NCBI GenBank assembly: GCA_025677825.1 | Contig: JAIXMO010000017.1 | Span: forward strand, 1 to 64,000 | Source of the DNA: Helicostylum pulchrum | Taxonomy: Eukaryota; Mucoromycota; Mucoromycetes; Mucorales; Mucoraceae | DNA: 64,000 nt | Direction of reading: 5' to 3' | In this document: one piece after another, positions 32,765 to 45,167 of the stretch | How positions within the stretch are numbered: position 1 is the stretch's first letter | Layout of the letters: the number at the start of each line of letters is the position of its first letter | Notes under the pieces: generated by a model | The model's input: the letters and a program-made list of their open reading frames with translations, nothing else | Database searches by the model: none | What the model was told of the DNA's origin: nothing | Translations under genes and position numbers: made by a program

Positions 32765-32908
32765 AAATAAATTTATTTTATTTAACCAGTGTACACGAGT
32801 GGGAAATTTATCAATCACTTTAATATGTATGCTCATGGTCATCCGTTTTACAGATAACCTAATCAATAGCTCAACAGTAAAAACCAATTAAAATTTTTAT
32901 TTTTTATT

Positions 32909-34609
32909 TTAACCAGTGTGTTCAACAGTAACAGTAACAAGTTTACCATTAACAATAGTAGTCTTGAACTGTTCTGGTACAGGGACTTCCTTATATTCAC
33001 TTTCCTCTGCTTCGACATCCTCGGGCACCAAAACATTTAAAGCGGTCGACTTTGCGGACAAAATCTCGACGCCGAGACACTCCTTTGACAAATAGATCTC
33101 ACCACTATCACACTTATCGACGGCGATGGTGGGTACAACGTTAAATACTTGCAGACCGAAAGATTTACAGTTGACGATATCGACAGTGGAGACGGTGGAG
33201 TCAACAGCGATACCACATTTGGTACATGAGTCCATGGTGATGGCGTTTACTTTGCCCTTGATACGGATAGTCGAGTTCTTACAGTTGAAGATATAGACAG
33301 CTTGGTTAATAGCGGTCTCTTCAATCACGACTTGGTGGTTTCCTTCGTGGTTTTCAACGACCCATTTGTTGGCTTCCAATGAGGTCTTGGCGGCCTTTTT
33401 TAAGGTATATTTGTCGGGCTTGTTGGGCGTAGGAGGTCCTTGGCGCTTAGGTGGTGAGCCGGGGGCGACAATGGATCCAGAACGAAGGGATGGGTTTTTA
33501 TGCGTCATCTCGCTTCGATCGACTTTACGTAAATTGGCGGTAACACTAGTACCTTTGTTGATCTCGGCAAAGACGGCAGCGACTCCAGAGGATTCTTGAG
33601 CCGGTGCATCTTGGTCAATAACCAATGGTGGTGGAGGTGGAGGAGGAGGTGGTGGTGGGGGAGGTGCTCCACCAGATGCAGGTGCGGCAGTATTGGTACC
33701 AGAGGATGGTGACTTACCAATAAAGTATTCGGGCTTTTCGCCTTGAGCGTTCCAGGTTAATCCAGTAGGGTATTCTTCTTTTACGAAAACAGCTAAACTT
33801 TCAATAAAATTACCAAAAGCTCTTGTCCATTCAACATATTTAGGATCCCTATTTTTTTTTTTTTTAGTATTTTTTTTGACAGGTATATATTTTTTTAAAA
33901 TTACTTTTCTTTGAATTCTTTGATAACGCGGTTAGAATAAAATTGAGCGGATTCTTTCATGTCACGAATAAATGGGACAGGAGTAGGTTCCTGCAAATAA
34001 AATAAAAATGTTGTCAGTTACTCATTGTAGTTTCGTTGTTTATATATCTTACACAAGTAAACCATCCTAAAGCAGGAATACCTTCAGCAACAGCACTCAA
34101 GTTATTAAACAAAGGACTAGGACGGTTGGTATCTTTGATTTCAACAATCTCAGCTAAAGCCTTTTGAATAGGTTCCAATAACTTCATAAAAGTAGGTGAA
34201 GACATGTCAGGTTTTTGAGATAATGTAGATATATATACAATATCACGTTCTGCTTCAACTGCTTGCTTTACTAAGAGTGCCTATATAATAAAAATATTTA
34301 AATATGCAAAAAAAAAAAAAAAAAAAAAATGACATTCTACAAAAGAAAAAAAAAGTTTACTTGAGATGCAACAGATTCACCAATCTCTTGAGATAAAGCA
34401 TAAAACTTTTCAAGGTGCTCCTTAATAGCTTCATCGTGCTTTTGAACAACAGTAGGCGTTTCGGTGGAAGTAAGTTTAGGCGAAGATGGGGTTGTGGTGG
34501 ATGCGGCAACGGCGGATGCAGAAGACGAGGACATGGCCAAGTCTTCTAAACGTGTTGTGGCCACCTCCAGTCGTTTAATAAGATTGGCTAGTGAATGGAA
34601 TTCAGACAT
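32909..34609 (-). CDS. CAP1/SRV2: Cyclase-associated protein (CAP/Srv2)
   Basis: Four exons (34361-34609, 34053-34280, 33905-33990, 32909-33848) give 500 residues. The N-terminus (LANLIKRLEVATTRLEDLA) is the coiled-coil oligomerisation segment. A helical folded domain follows (GWFTCEPTPVPFIRDM, EWTRAFGNFIE). A run of about 14 Pro binds profilin or SH3 proteins. Next is a WH2-like stretch, TANLRKVDRSEMTHKNP, then the beta-helix CARP domain with KGKVNAITMDSCTKCG and the end KLVTVTVEHTG. CAP recycles cofilin-bound actin and in yeast binds adenylyl cyclase. All domains are present in order. Confidence 0.95.
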
Positions 34610-35180
34610 TTTTTTTAAAAAAAGTGTAGATGAGAAAAAAAAAAGAAAGAAATAGGCGGTGAACTAAATTATTTAAAGAAGAAGTGGGTGTGGTTGCACA
34701 CCATAAAAAGAATGACATCAATTTACAATTTTTTTTAATTCAGAAAAACTGATTACTGGATACACAAGATAATGGTACCAAAACCAGCAGTAAATAATTA
34801 CGTAGGCTAAAAAGAAGATATAACGGTTACTACTATCTCAAAAGAATCACAGTTGGAAATATGGAATTTGGACGTATTATCAAAATATATTTTACAATGT
34901 CTAGCTCCAACTCACCAATCGAACAATTATGATCTCCAATACTACAGTTGCTGAAGCGAAGGAGGAAGGAGAAGAATTGGTACACGCCCAGTCCTGATAT
35001 AGAAGAGTTTTCTAGTACATTATAGTTTAGTTAATTTAGCATAAATTTATTTAATCCCACCCAGATAAAAAAAAATAAAAAAATGGAGTATCATATTATA
35101 ACGTTTTACTTTTTATTCTTTTTATAAAGTAACCATAAAGAGCAAAACGAGGATGCTTAAGGTAACATATTGAGAGAAAA
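34610..35180. other. Upstream region of CAP; no gene
   Basis: AT-rich. No coding frame or repeat was recognised. Confidence 0.4.
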
Positions 35181-35204
35181 GATTGTTTATTCAGTAGTTT
35201 ATTC

Positions 35205-35700
35205 TACGTCTTTTGATTTCGCCTTCCTTGGAATGAATTTCCGCTCGTAAAAGGTGTATAGCTGCCTCATGCTTGTGGATTTTACTTTCTAAATGCTCAA
35301 TATCAGCTTCCAGTAAGATAACTTTGATTTTACCGTAATTTGAGCTTGATACTGATGGTGTCAACTTTGACAGCGGTGAGTTTGAGCTTAATACTCGCGG
35401 TTGTGAGCTTGAGCTTGGTACTGATGGGTTTGGTTCAGGTGGGTTTAAAGGGATTTCGTAGGATTGGCCTTCTGTTCCAATCTATAGAAAACCCTTGTGT
35501 TCTTACCCTTGCCAAGCTTTTGATTCCCGTTTCGGTGGAAGAACCAGCGTACATCCTCCCTCGAAGCAAAATGCAAAAACCCATATCTAGAACAGTATAC
35601 GACAAAACTGATAAGTACAATTAAATTTCGTAATTTTGAATACTTTAGGTTTATTCTTCTAGCTCTTGAAGTGCTCAAAAGGCAGAACAAGATTCAGAGA
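35205..35700 (-). pseudogene. Broken ORF with a coiled-coil C-terminus
   Basis: On the minus strand one frame reads SREDVRWFFHRNGNQKLGKG then KNTRVFYRLEQK. One base off, another frame continues YEIPLNPPEPNPSVPSSSS, a Ser-rich linker, then ILLEADIEHLESKIHKHEAA and LLRAEIHSKEGEIKRRR to a stop near 35205. The coiled coil is convincing. A frameshift near 35460 separates the parts, or an alternative intron (GTAAGA..TATAG) could join them in a different frame. The family is not known to me. Confidence 0.45.
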
Positions 35701-36604
35701 CCTAGGTCAAGATTCAATCCTATCCGCCGTATCAGTTCAATCTATTTCTGTCAATGTAACTGAAAGGTTACGATCAGAACAGCAGTTTTTCATTGTGGTA
35801 GCCGTGCTTAAAAGTAGAGGAAATTCTTGACACACCACAGCCTAAAATTTTCGGGGCCACAGGTACAGTACATGAGCCATACTTGGATGGGGTAGTCTGC
35901 GGTCGTAACAAGACGCTGTATATACACTACCTGTGGCGGATCTTTTTTCAAATAAAGCAAGAAAGAAAGACCCCTACAGTTAGGTCTAAACTTAGAAAAA
36001 GATATGTTGATTAGAATGAGACAAAAAAAGCAAATGTGTGACATTGGGGGGGGGGGTACACGTAAACATTTTCATCTTCATTATTTCCGTACAAAAGGAC
36101 GCGGCAATTTTTCTAAAGCAACCGTTGAGCATAAGCAAGCACAAGGTCAGATATCAGTTAAATTTACTTTTTTTCAGCTCTAAAAAAAAGCAGAATAACT
36201 AATAAATATAAACTTTATTAAAAAAGTACAAATATAAAGATAAAAATACTGCTTAAACCAATAAAATAAAATGGATGGTCACTTTTACTCATATGATCTA
36301 TTTCATCATTTTTACGTACGCTTGTTTTGTGCAAGGAAGCTCAAAAAAAAAAGCTGTGGCATTTTTGCCAGCTGCACGCTTAATTAATTGTCTTGTAAAG
36401 CCTCTACTTTTTGATAGAGCTGCTACTTATGAAGTGTGTTGCTTCCAGTTGTCAGCAGTCACTGTTTAAGACCTTTTTTTTTTTAGCTTGCAAGGGAATT
36501 TTATTTGCCCCCGAACAAAAAAAAAGTTATATTTTTTATAGGCCTTCTCTCTCTTTCTTTTTTTTATAAGTCACTCAAAAAAAACCGGGGGTTGTATAAA
36601 CACT
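35701..36604. other. Gene-free stretch with a G11 run
   Basis: Includes a G11 run at about 36046-36056. A short open frame at 36275 starts with a hydrophobic stretch but has no support. The 3' part is the probable promoter of the Sel1-repeat gene. Confidence 0.4.
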
Positions 36605-38358
36605 ATGGAAAACGACGAACAGCTTCAAACGAACTCTTATGTGTGGAGTCAAAGTAATGACCAAGTTACTATTTCATTTTTGGTTCCTGAGTCAGTGAAA
36701 TCGAAAGATTTAGATATTACTATTGAACGAAGATATCTTAAAGCTGGACTTAAAGGAGAAGAACCTGTCTTTATGGTACAAAACAATACCACCAAACAAA
36801 AACAAAAAAACTTGGTTTATTAAACATTATTTTGTCTCATTTTAGGCCAAGTTATTCCAAGATATTAATCATTTCGATTCTCTTTGGCAGTTGGAAAAGA
36901 ATAATATGTCACCTTTTTCATCACTTACAGCCTCACCTAACCTTTCAATTGCGTCTTCATATGCATTTATGTCGCCTAATCATTCACCCAACTCATCCAT
37001 GATTTTACCTCAGGCTGCAGATACAACTGGTATGTCCGAGATGTCAGATCTTTTAACGGGAGCTAATTCTTCAGACGATATGAGCTCACAACCCAACTCA
37101 CCTACTTTACTTCATACACCTCCTTCGATTGCTACTCCTCCTCATATGAAGAAACCAAAATATAGAATCTTGACTATTCATTTGGAAAAGGAAGAGATTA
37201 TCGATTGGGCTGTACCTGTTGCAGGTCCTCATCATAAAGACGAAGTCATGGATGTCACTTCTTGTTATTTGTTAGGTCAATGGTTTGAAAGTCGTATGGG
37301 AAACCTTATTGTAAGTTGGAATAGGTTTTATAAATGTGTGTGTCTTAATTTATTTGAAATGTAGAAAGCGCTGGAATATTTTATTTCTGCAGCTGAAAGA
37401 GGACATACACAATCCATGATTAAAGCAGCGGTGATTTACGAGGTAAAAAGTGAAAAAAAAGAAAAAAGCGTGCTTAAATATTGATGATATTGTGTGTATA
37501 TAGACAAATAAAGAAACTACAACAGCTACCAAGGTTCCAGAAAAAGACAGTAAAAAGGCATTTGAGTGGTACAAGAGAGCTGCTGATTGTGCAGAACAAG
37601 AATCAGGAAAGAATTTAACCAATGGACCTGACCCACTTGCATGTTATATTGTGGGTACCACCTATGGTAGTGGATCAGAAGAAGCGGATATTAAAAAGGA
37701 TTATCAAAACGCACTCATTTATTTCAACCGTTGTATGACGATTACAGCACCACGTATTGATATTGATTTCTCCTTGTTGGATAGCGAAGATATGTTGCCA
37801 AAAAGCAAATTACGTAGCCACCCTCCTCATACGCGCGATGAACGTTATTTCTGTAGCTCTGCTTTCCAAACCGGTTTGATTTATTTATATGGGTCACATC
37901 CTGAAGGAGAGACAGTTCATTCTTGTACTACGGTAGAAGTAGATGCTGATTTGGCAATTCGGTATTGGAAGGAAGCTGCGATGCTTGGCCATGCACAAGC
38001 TTGTTTTAACATTGGTATTTTGTATGCCAATGGTATGGGTGTCGAACATGATTTATGGGTCGCTGGTAAGTGGTTTGGTAGAGCCATCAAGTTGGATGCT
38101 ACTGGTAGTTTAGTAGTCCCTGAAGGAGTTAGTATTGTTGAGTGGGATATGACCAGAGAGCAAGAACAACAGCAAAAGCAAGAACAAGAAAAGGCAGAAA
38201 AGAAAAAGAAGAGAAAGGTGAAGCGTAGTGTGAAAAAGAATAATAGTACAAGTGAAGGTAGTGAAGATGTTGTGGGTGCTATTGTGGCGCTTGGCTCAGT
38301 TATTACAGTGGCTGGAATAGCATGGTACTTTTATACAAGAGGAAACAAGAGTCACTAA
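36605..38358 (+). CDS. CS-domain + Sel1-repeat protein with C-terminal membrane anchor
   Basis: Four exons (36605-36775, 36846-37310, 37365-37442, 37504-38358) give 522 residues. The start SYVWSQSNDQVTISFLVPES with KAGLKGEEPVFM is a CS/NudC-type domain, completed by DSLWQLEKN in exon 2. A Ser/Pro linker follows. Then come Sel1-type repeats: KALEYFISAAERGHTQSMIK, KAFEWYKRAADCA, AIRYWKEAAMLGHAQACFNI, KWFGRAIKLD. The C-terminus has a basic stretch (KKKKRKVKRSVKKN) and a last hydrophobic helix (VGAIVALGSVITVAGIAWYF) with a short basic tail, which is typical of a tail anchor. CS domains usually bind Hsp90 or act as chaperones, and Sel1 repeats scaffold complexes. Role is inferred only. Confidence 0.8.
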
Positions 38359-38506
38359 AATAATAATAATAAATAAAAAAAAAAAACTTTATATATTTGT
38401 AACATCAACATCCGTTTTTTTCCTTTTTTTTTTCTCTCTCTTTTCACTCTCTTTTTTTCTCCTTTTGTACACACTTTTTTTATATAATTATAACGGCTAT
38501 TGTTTA

Positions 38507-40202
38507 ATGCGAAAAGGATCGATATCTGATATAGTAGAAACACAGGCAAATGTGATACTTGCTTTAGCAGCACCTTGTAACAGTAGAAGCAGCAGTATAT
38601 CCTCAACATGTTCATCAATCATTTCTAATAGCTTAGCTGTACCTGAAAAGACAAGATGGTCATGTCACAAAGATATATTAATATCTTCATCCAATTATTT
38701 TAATTCAATTTTTACCAACAAATTTCAAGAAGCAGAAGCGTCTATTGTGTTTTTACCTCGTGGTATATTCAGTTCTTCAGTATTAGATGACGTACTTTAT
38801 TACATGTATACCAAATCAATACAAACAATTCATACCAAGAGTAGTAGTGGTGAATCGGAAAGTCGGAATTTGGAAATACTAGATCAACTACAGTCCCTGT
38901 ATATGGCAGCCGATTATCTCGGGATGGATGATTTGTGTTCACTTGTAGAACAAAATATTATCCAATTAACGCATGGTCTTGTTTGCTACTGTCACAGTTG
39001 TACGCTACTTATTCCTCAATTGCTTTATTTTACTGGTCCAAATCAACAAAATGACCCTCGTCTTAGTAAACTAACTCATTTGATTTTACGGTTATTGATA
39101 AATGACCCAGAAAAGACGTTACCTACATTTTGGTGTAGTCCTGCTACAAGCTGTCTGTTAACTCAAAGTACCGAAATGGAATCTTTGCATGGCTATTTAC
39201 AAGATAGGCTATTAGAACATGTCAACAAAAATAATGCTATTGAAACTTTACACGGTTGCTTTTTAGCAAAGGATCGGGTACTTCATCTTGATTGGTCACC
39301 GCTGGTTTATACCCAAAACAGATTACAACAAGTGGCTTCTAAATTATTGGTAGATCATTTCGATTTTTATTGTACCAAGTATCCTAAGCTGTTATCGTGT
39401 GTGGACGGTGTTACGTATTCGTTTGATTTTTTACAGTACTTGTTGAGCACCTTTGATAATCATTTGAATGAATCCAATGCGTGTTTGTTGTATAAAGGCA
39501 TCGTGAGGAATTTAATGTGTAGAGATAATGTGCAACGTACGCCGTCCGTAAAGGCAATATTGAAAAAGGCAAAAGATAAATTAGTAAGGTTTATTGCTGT
39601 ACACCTAAGTGGTATAAAAGAATTGTATACTATTGATAAAAATATTATTGAACAACTCGCTCAAGGTAAGAGAAAAACAGAAACAAAAATCATGTGTATA
39701 TACACACAACTAAATCCATGACAATAGACCTTGTGGTACCTGTTGGCACTTTATTATTAGAAGATGACTCAAAACGAAAATCAGATTTAAAATATCCTAT
39801 ATTATACCCTACAAAGAGACAGGTGCCAACGCCACCTTGGAATATTAAAATCAAGTCTAAACTGTGTACCATGGTGTTTGGTCAACCTACCTTGCATTTT
39901 AAAATTGGGCAGCGGGTAACATTGTTACATAGACCTGTGCTTACTGTCGGTACAGTTGCATATGTGGGAAAATTGTCACAGGATAGTACCGCGCAAGTCA
40001 TGAATCATGAGCTGGTTTTAGGTGTCGAGTTGGACAGAAGTGGTATGTCTTTTTTTGTGTGCGTGTGTGTTAATAGGAATCTAATATTTTTTCTTCTTAA
40101 ACAGTTGGTACAAATGATGGGTCGATTGATGGTCAGAGATATTTTACCACGTTACCGAACAAAGGTATATTCGTTAAACCTTCTCAAGTCACTTTAGCTT
40201 AA
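38507..40202 (+). CDS. BTB/POZ protein fused to a C-terminal CAP-Gly domain
   Basis: Three exons (38507-39665, 39728-40042, 40105-40202) give 523 residues. The N-terminal part is a BTB domain: WSCHKDILISSSNYFNSIFT then VLDDVLYYMYTKSIQ and LYMAADYLGMDDLCSLVEQN. The middle is a helical BACK-like region. After a 62-bp intron comes FKIGQRVTLL, VGTVAYVGKL, LGVELDRSVGTNDGSIDG, QRYFTTLPNKGIFVKP. This is a classic CAP-Gly domain with its GTxxYVG, ELD, G-x-N-D-G and GIFV elements. CAP-Gly domains bind the C-terminal EEY/F of tubulin or EB1; BTB domains usually recruit Cullin-3. The splice phases agree, so the fusion is well supported. A microtubule-linked ubiquitin adaptor is an inference. Confidence 0.85.
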
Positions 40203-42014
40203 CCTGTACACTCTCCTTCTCCTTTATAATTATATTCAAATATCCCCCTCTATCTTATGTATTATGCCACTTATATATTTACCTATTTTAATACCTTTTT
40301 ATACAAAAAAAAAAAAAAAAAAAAAAAAAAACTATATATTATCTGTGTTACATTTGTTGAATCACGCCTTTTTTTTTGTATCATGCAAGTTTTACCAGGT
40401 AAACAAGACATTTACAATCTATTTACAGAAAAAAAAAAAGTACTTCATTGTTCTTGCTTAATTATAACCTTACAATGTATAAATTGTCTTAAAAAAGAAA
40501 AAAAAAAAAGTGTTTAATTTGGATAAATATACACAAAGAGGCCCACACATAACGGGTTGTTCTCGAAACAAAAAAAGATCGTGCATTATGTATAAACAAG
40601 TGTACATATATTGTACATCACATTTTATTGTTTCGTACATGCATGCTAGTTCTTATTACATGCTTTTTCTGATCGCGTGTAACATGAAAACGAAAACTTC
40701 TTTAATATCCAAATCTAGACATTGATTAAAAATATTTATGTACTTACGTTCTGTTAAGTATAAACAGTATACGCGCAACGCCAATGTAGCGTTTTTTTTT
40801 AAAAAATTTGGAAGTTTTATATTTCCTGGTGCATGAAAAATGTTTAGCCGAAAAAGTGATTAGTTTACACTTGTATCATAAAATTCTTGCTGCATGATTT
40901 ATTTACTCGTTCAATTTCGGAAAAGAGAACTTGCGCGAATCAAGTTAGAACAACAAGTAGATACACATACGTAAAATAAAAATAATTAACTAGTACAAGT
41001 ATGCAAATACAAGTACGGTTGTATAATTAGTAAATAGATCACATAAAAGTGACTCCTCCCCCTATTTTATCATCCTTATTTATCACTTCTGTGGTAAAAT
41101 CACACATAAATATAATTAATACAATCGATTATAACACATAAGTAAAATGGCACTGGATCTAGTAATCATCTGTAAAAGTCGTTAAATCCAATCTAAGTGT
41201 AACAATTATAATCACAATAGTGCGACCACTATTGAAATTAGTAGTATAAAGAACAAGGGCCGAGAGTTTGCAATCTCTTTTACCAGGATTGATTTTACAA
41301 TTAACAATAAGAAATTAAACGCTACAAAAGTTTCAGTCGAATGAGAGAAAAGGAGAAGGGTCGGGTTTAGAGACACAAGCAGTAAGTGCACCCTCTAATT
41401 TTTTCTTCTAAAAACTGGTTTCAAAGCAAAGGCGAGGGAGAGCGCGCCTTAAGCCTTTACCACTAGAAGTTATAGATGAAGTAGGGTTCATTGGAGGTCA
41501 GAGCGTCATATCTACGCCTTTACTAAGAAATTATTAGGCCAGGTAGGATTGGTCTATCGAGTCAGTAACCGAGTCAATCCGTGTATTTCAACCAAGGAAC
41601 AGGAGCTTTTAAAAAACCATATCGTCCACTTAGGCAAATATGGTTGTCAAATTAAAAAAAGCACGCACACGGTACAGATTTTATTTAAAGTGAATAGTAG
41701 AATATCAGCAATATTATCATAAAAAAAAGTAAAAAAAAAAATTCACGTGACTGAATCAATAATAGCTTGACACCAAGAAAGCACAGTTGGTAGGAGGGCA
41801 GCAAACGATTTGAGACTTCTGGCCTTTTGAGACATAGATAATTTTAAATGTCTTTTTCTAACATAGTATTGGTTGTAGATAGTCAAGCTTTCAAAGAAAA
41901 TAGCGTCGTTTATTTATTGCGATTTTAGTTTATGCATTAGTATTTTATTAGTATAGTATTTTTACTTACTGAAGTAAAGAACGGTATACTAACGCTTCTT
42001 TTCAATATCTTTTT
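40203..42014. other. Gene-poor AT-rich stretch
   Basis: About 1.8 kb with an A26 run near 40305-40330. A fragment near 41595-41720 reads KEQELLKNHIVHLGKYGCQI in one frame and may be a relic, but it is too short to assign. No RNA gene was recognised. Confidence 0.4.
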
Positions 42015-43150
42015 TTAAACTTTTAATTGCGTTTTGTAAATTTTGATACAATCACTCTCCAATTTTGTTTCAATATGTGTGTTAGAGCCTCCCGCAAACT
42101 CGATAATAATGACCATTGACTTGCTTTTTCTTTCATTTGCTAATCCATCAGTCTTGCTGTTGTCTAAATCCATATGAAGAACTTCGATCCTAAGTGATAA
42201 CATAAGTCAGATAGCAAATGCAGAAAAAAAAAAACTGATAAGTACCATTTTAATTCAATTATGTCCTGGAATTGAAAAAAAAATGAATTAAATGTTTCTC
42301 AAGCAAACGGGGGAGATAAAGATTCCCCGTTTGCCTAACTAAAAAAGGTACAAAGCAGCGAATATTTGTCCTTGACTTTTTCTCTCGACAAACGTTCCCC
42401 GTTGGCCTAACTAAAAAAAGATAATTATCACTTATTTATGGTTACAAAAACGGGGGATTTTGTCGCCCCCGTTTGCTTGAGAAACACCTTAATTATAGGA
42501 AACGAAGTCCAAGTAGCAGCGGTGCGTTCTCTTAACGTTTGGGAGATAGGGTTTATTGGACTTTCACATAATTTTAAACTAGGATAATGGATAATCAGAG
42601 CAAATTAGTATTAAATATAAAAGGTGAACAACTCTATAATAAAACCTACAAATGAAATACGGTGTCATGAATAAATTCATAATCGCTGCGAAGGTAAGGG
42701 TCAAAGTTATTATTGTTAGAGAACTCCATATAATCCATTAGAGATTTTCTGATTGACGAAAGAGCGGGCGGACAATCAGCTATCTTTCCTAAGCGATCCC
42801 TACATTCCTTAGTAAGAGGATAAACCTTGAGGGGACAATCATTGTTAATTGCATAGTAAGTGTCTTTGTTGAGGGTTTGCTCCAACACATTTACAGTCAC
42901 AGCATCACTTAAATCAACGATATTCATACTCAACAAACTATAAAAAACTTACTTAGCAATGTTTACAGAAATACAACTAAGACAAACTTACTCATTTCCG
43001 AGATCTTCACTATACTCTAGAAAACTTTGCAAGTCATCTGGGTTGTTTGGAGAGGTTGCTAGCGGGTAGTCTGATGCTGCTGGTGAAGAGTCCGAGGCTG
43101 TTGGTGAAGGGGGGGGGGTTTGAGGCTGCTGTTTGGCCAAATGTCTAGTT
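42015..43150 (-). pseudogene. Decayed repeat-family gene interrupted by a MITE
   Basis: On the minus strand a Pro/Ser-rich exon (QTPPPPSPTASDSS) ends LEYSEDLGN at an intron (43012 to about 42951). Exon 42646-42950 follows with MNIVDLSDAVTVNVLEQTLN and NNNFDPYLRSDYEFIHDTVF. Further pieces are NPISQTLRERTAATWTSFP (about 42500-42590) and, on the far side of a 194-bp MITE, LDNSKTDGLANERKSKSMVI, IIEFAGGSNTH and DCIKIYKTQLK. The last block, with E-F-x-G-G and D-x-x-K-I-Y, has the same layout as the locus at 21780-23512. A G10 run at about 43111-43120 is translated as prolines. The gene is split and has no continuous frame. Confidence 0.55.
42293..42486. mobile_element. 194-bp MITE with hairpin ends
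   Basis: The outer ends are perfect inverted repeats: TGTTTCTCAAGCAAACGGGG and its complement. Each end can also fold alone: CAAACGGGG..TCCCCGTTTG on the left (42304-42333), AACGGGGG..CCCCCGTTTG on the right. An internal direct repeat, CCCCGTT(T/G)GCCTAACTAAA, lies at 42325 and 42398. There is no coding frame. Target-site duplication is not clear; both flanks contain ttaa. Confidence 0.9.
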
Positions 43151-44740
43151 AATAAATAGGGAAAGTATTATTAATACAGACAAAACATATGCTTCTCAAT
43201 TTATCAGGCTTACACTTCTAGTATTGTCTGCAATATAACTCCATGATATTTCAGATAAAGATAGAGCGACATTCGAGGCAAGATCACTTATTTTTTGGTT
43301 TAGATTTAGAGCAGTGTACTGAGTCCAGTATCTTTTGTACTTTGAAGCAAAGTCAGAGTTCTCTTTTTTTCTTTCCTATAAATGCCAGTGAGAATTACAT
43401 TACTTTAATTTTTAAAAGAACTTGCAACAACTAAGGTTAAATAAATCTTTTTGATTTTTTGCGATTTTTTTTTTTTTTGCTTTTGTGTCCTGTTTCTGAT
43501 TACCCTTTCAAGTATTATTGAGTAGATTAAGTTTACCATTTCTTCTTTTATCATTTCTTCTTTTACTCCTGCTTTTTAAAAATCACCTCTGCACCTTAGT
43601 ATTTTACACTTGAATATGGTAAATAAATAGTTGAGCTCTGCTGCCATCCGGGAGCTTGAGAGTAATCCATCCCTAGAGCATTTCAACTTCGCGAAATCTA
43701 AAAAGAGAAACATGTCAAGAGCCAAAAAAGATTTTTAAGAAAGAAACGTGCACCAGATTTATATAGTAATCTGCATCTATTTTATCATTATTTTAAACCA
43801 CATAAAATATTGTCGTATCTAGAATGGATCATATTCTGAAATATCCTTGTTTTACGGAAGATTCAAAAAACCTATTACTACATGGTTTATGTGTACTGGT
43901 GGGAGTACACTCGAGTAGGATATTATACTTTTTAAGAGCGAGTACTTTTTTTTTTATAGACTGGTTTAATTTACTGATGATAAAAAAAAAACTACTAAAA
44001 ACCTTGTATGATTGTTTTCTTTTAAAAATAGAATCTACTAACAGTTTGAATACCCTTATTGGGTTACTTTTGGTGTTTATATTTTAGAAGGGATAAACTA
44101 CAATATAACATAAAATATTCGTCATTATTCATGCTTCTAGCTTTGTTGGATCAAATCATGATGATACATATTCTTCTAGTTGGTAGTCTAAATTGTACCA
44201 GAAATTCTAAATATTCTATTTTAAATAAAGTAAATCACTGTTTTAAAATCTGTTTGAATTGGTAAAAAGGTTTCAATATTCTGGTATTGTGCTACAAACA
44301 TACTACATAAAATAAAATAATAGTGAGCCTTTTATTGTTTATATAATTCAGCCAAAATGGGTATTCATAATCAACCGTAACCGAAAAAAGTATCCTGTAA
44401 ATAGTCTTGCAACCTCAATTGGTTTATTTAAATATAATATAAATTATTCTTCAGAGGAGGACGTTGGTGTGATCAGAGTTTAAATGTTTCTGGATGTTTT
44501 TTTTGTCGAATTGAGACAGTTATACAAAAGTCCAATTCGGTAGAGAACCTGCATGGACCGAAGTCGTACAGTGTTTCTTATTATAATAATTTAATATTAA
44601 GTTGTTCATACAGGGTAATAACAATCCAATAATAATAATAATAATAATACCTTTAGTACGTAAAAGTAAAACCTTAATGTTTTCAAATGTTAATATATGA
44701 GGGAGTAAGTATCAAATAGACATAAACAAATGTGCTAAGG
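43151..44740. other. Gene-poor AT-rich stretch
   Basis: Several short frames exist but all are low-complexity or Leu/Phe-rich chance readings. No gene, RNA or repeat was recognised apart from an AAT run of seven triplets near 44629-44648. Confidence 0.4.
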
Positions 44741-45167
44741 TTACGATCCTGTGATATAATGCGGGGTAATATGCACTTAATTTTATACGAGGTTTATAGT
44801 CAATCCTGTAATCAGCGCGAATCTAGACGCCATTTATATGATTGATTGTACTCGTACGTTTTTTTTATGTAGCTACTCCTGATTCTTGAAAAATAGCTCA
44901 AGAACAATAGAAATAATGTATAAAACTGCCTATTGTTTTTTGATTTTATTTATATGGCAGTTGTTATTAATAAAAGTAATCAATTAAAATTAAAGAGTAA
45001 TAACATTCGCTATATGTGTAACATATTTATTGTTCTGACATAAAGACCTGCAGGTTAAACTTACAATATATAAATCAGATTAAAAATTTAAGAAAACCGT
45101 ATATAAAAAACGCATCTTTTCTCTTTTCCCTCTTCCTTTATAAATACATACTTACTTTTCTGCACAA

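Noticed and set aside
36275..36469. A 64-codon frame with a signal-like start
   Set aside because: No downstream domain, no supporting exon, and it lies in the promoter region of the Sel1-repeat gene.
41400..41720. Possible coding relic near KEQELLKNHIV
   Set aside because: Too short and in a frame closed on both sides; no recognisable family.
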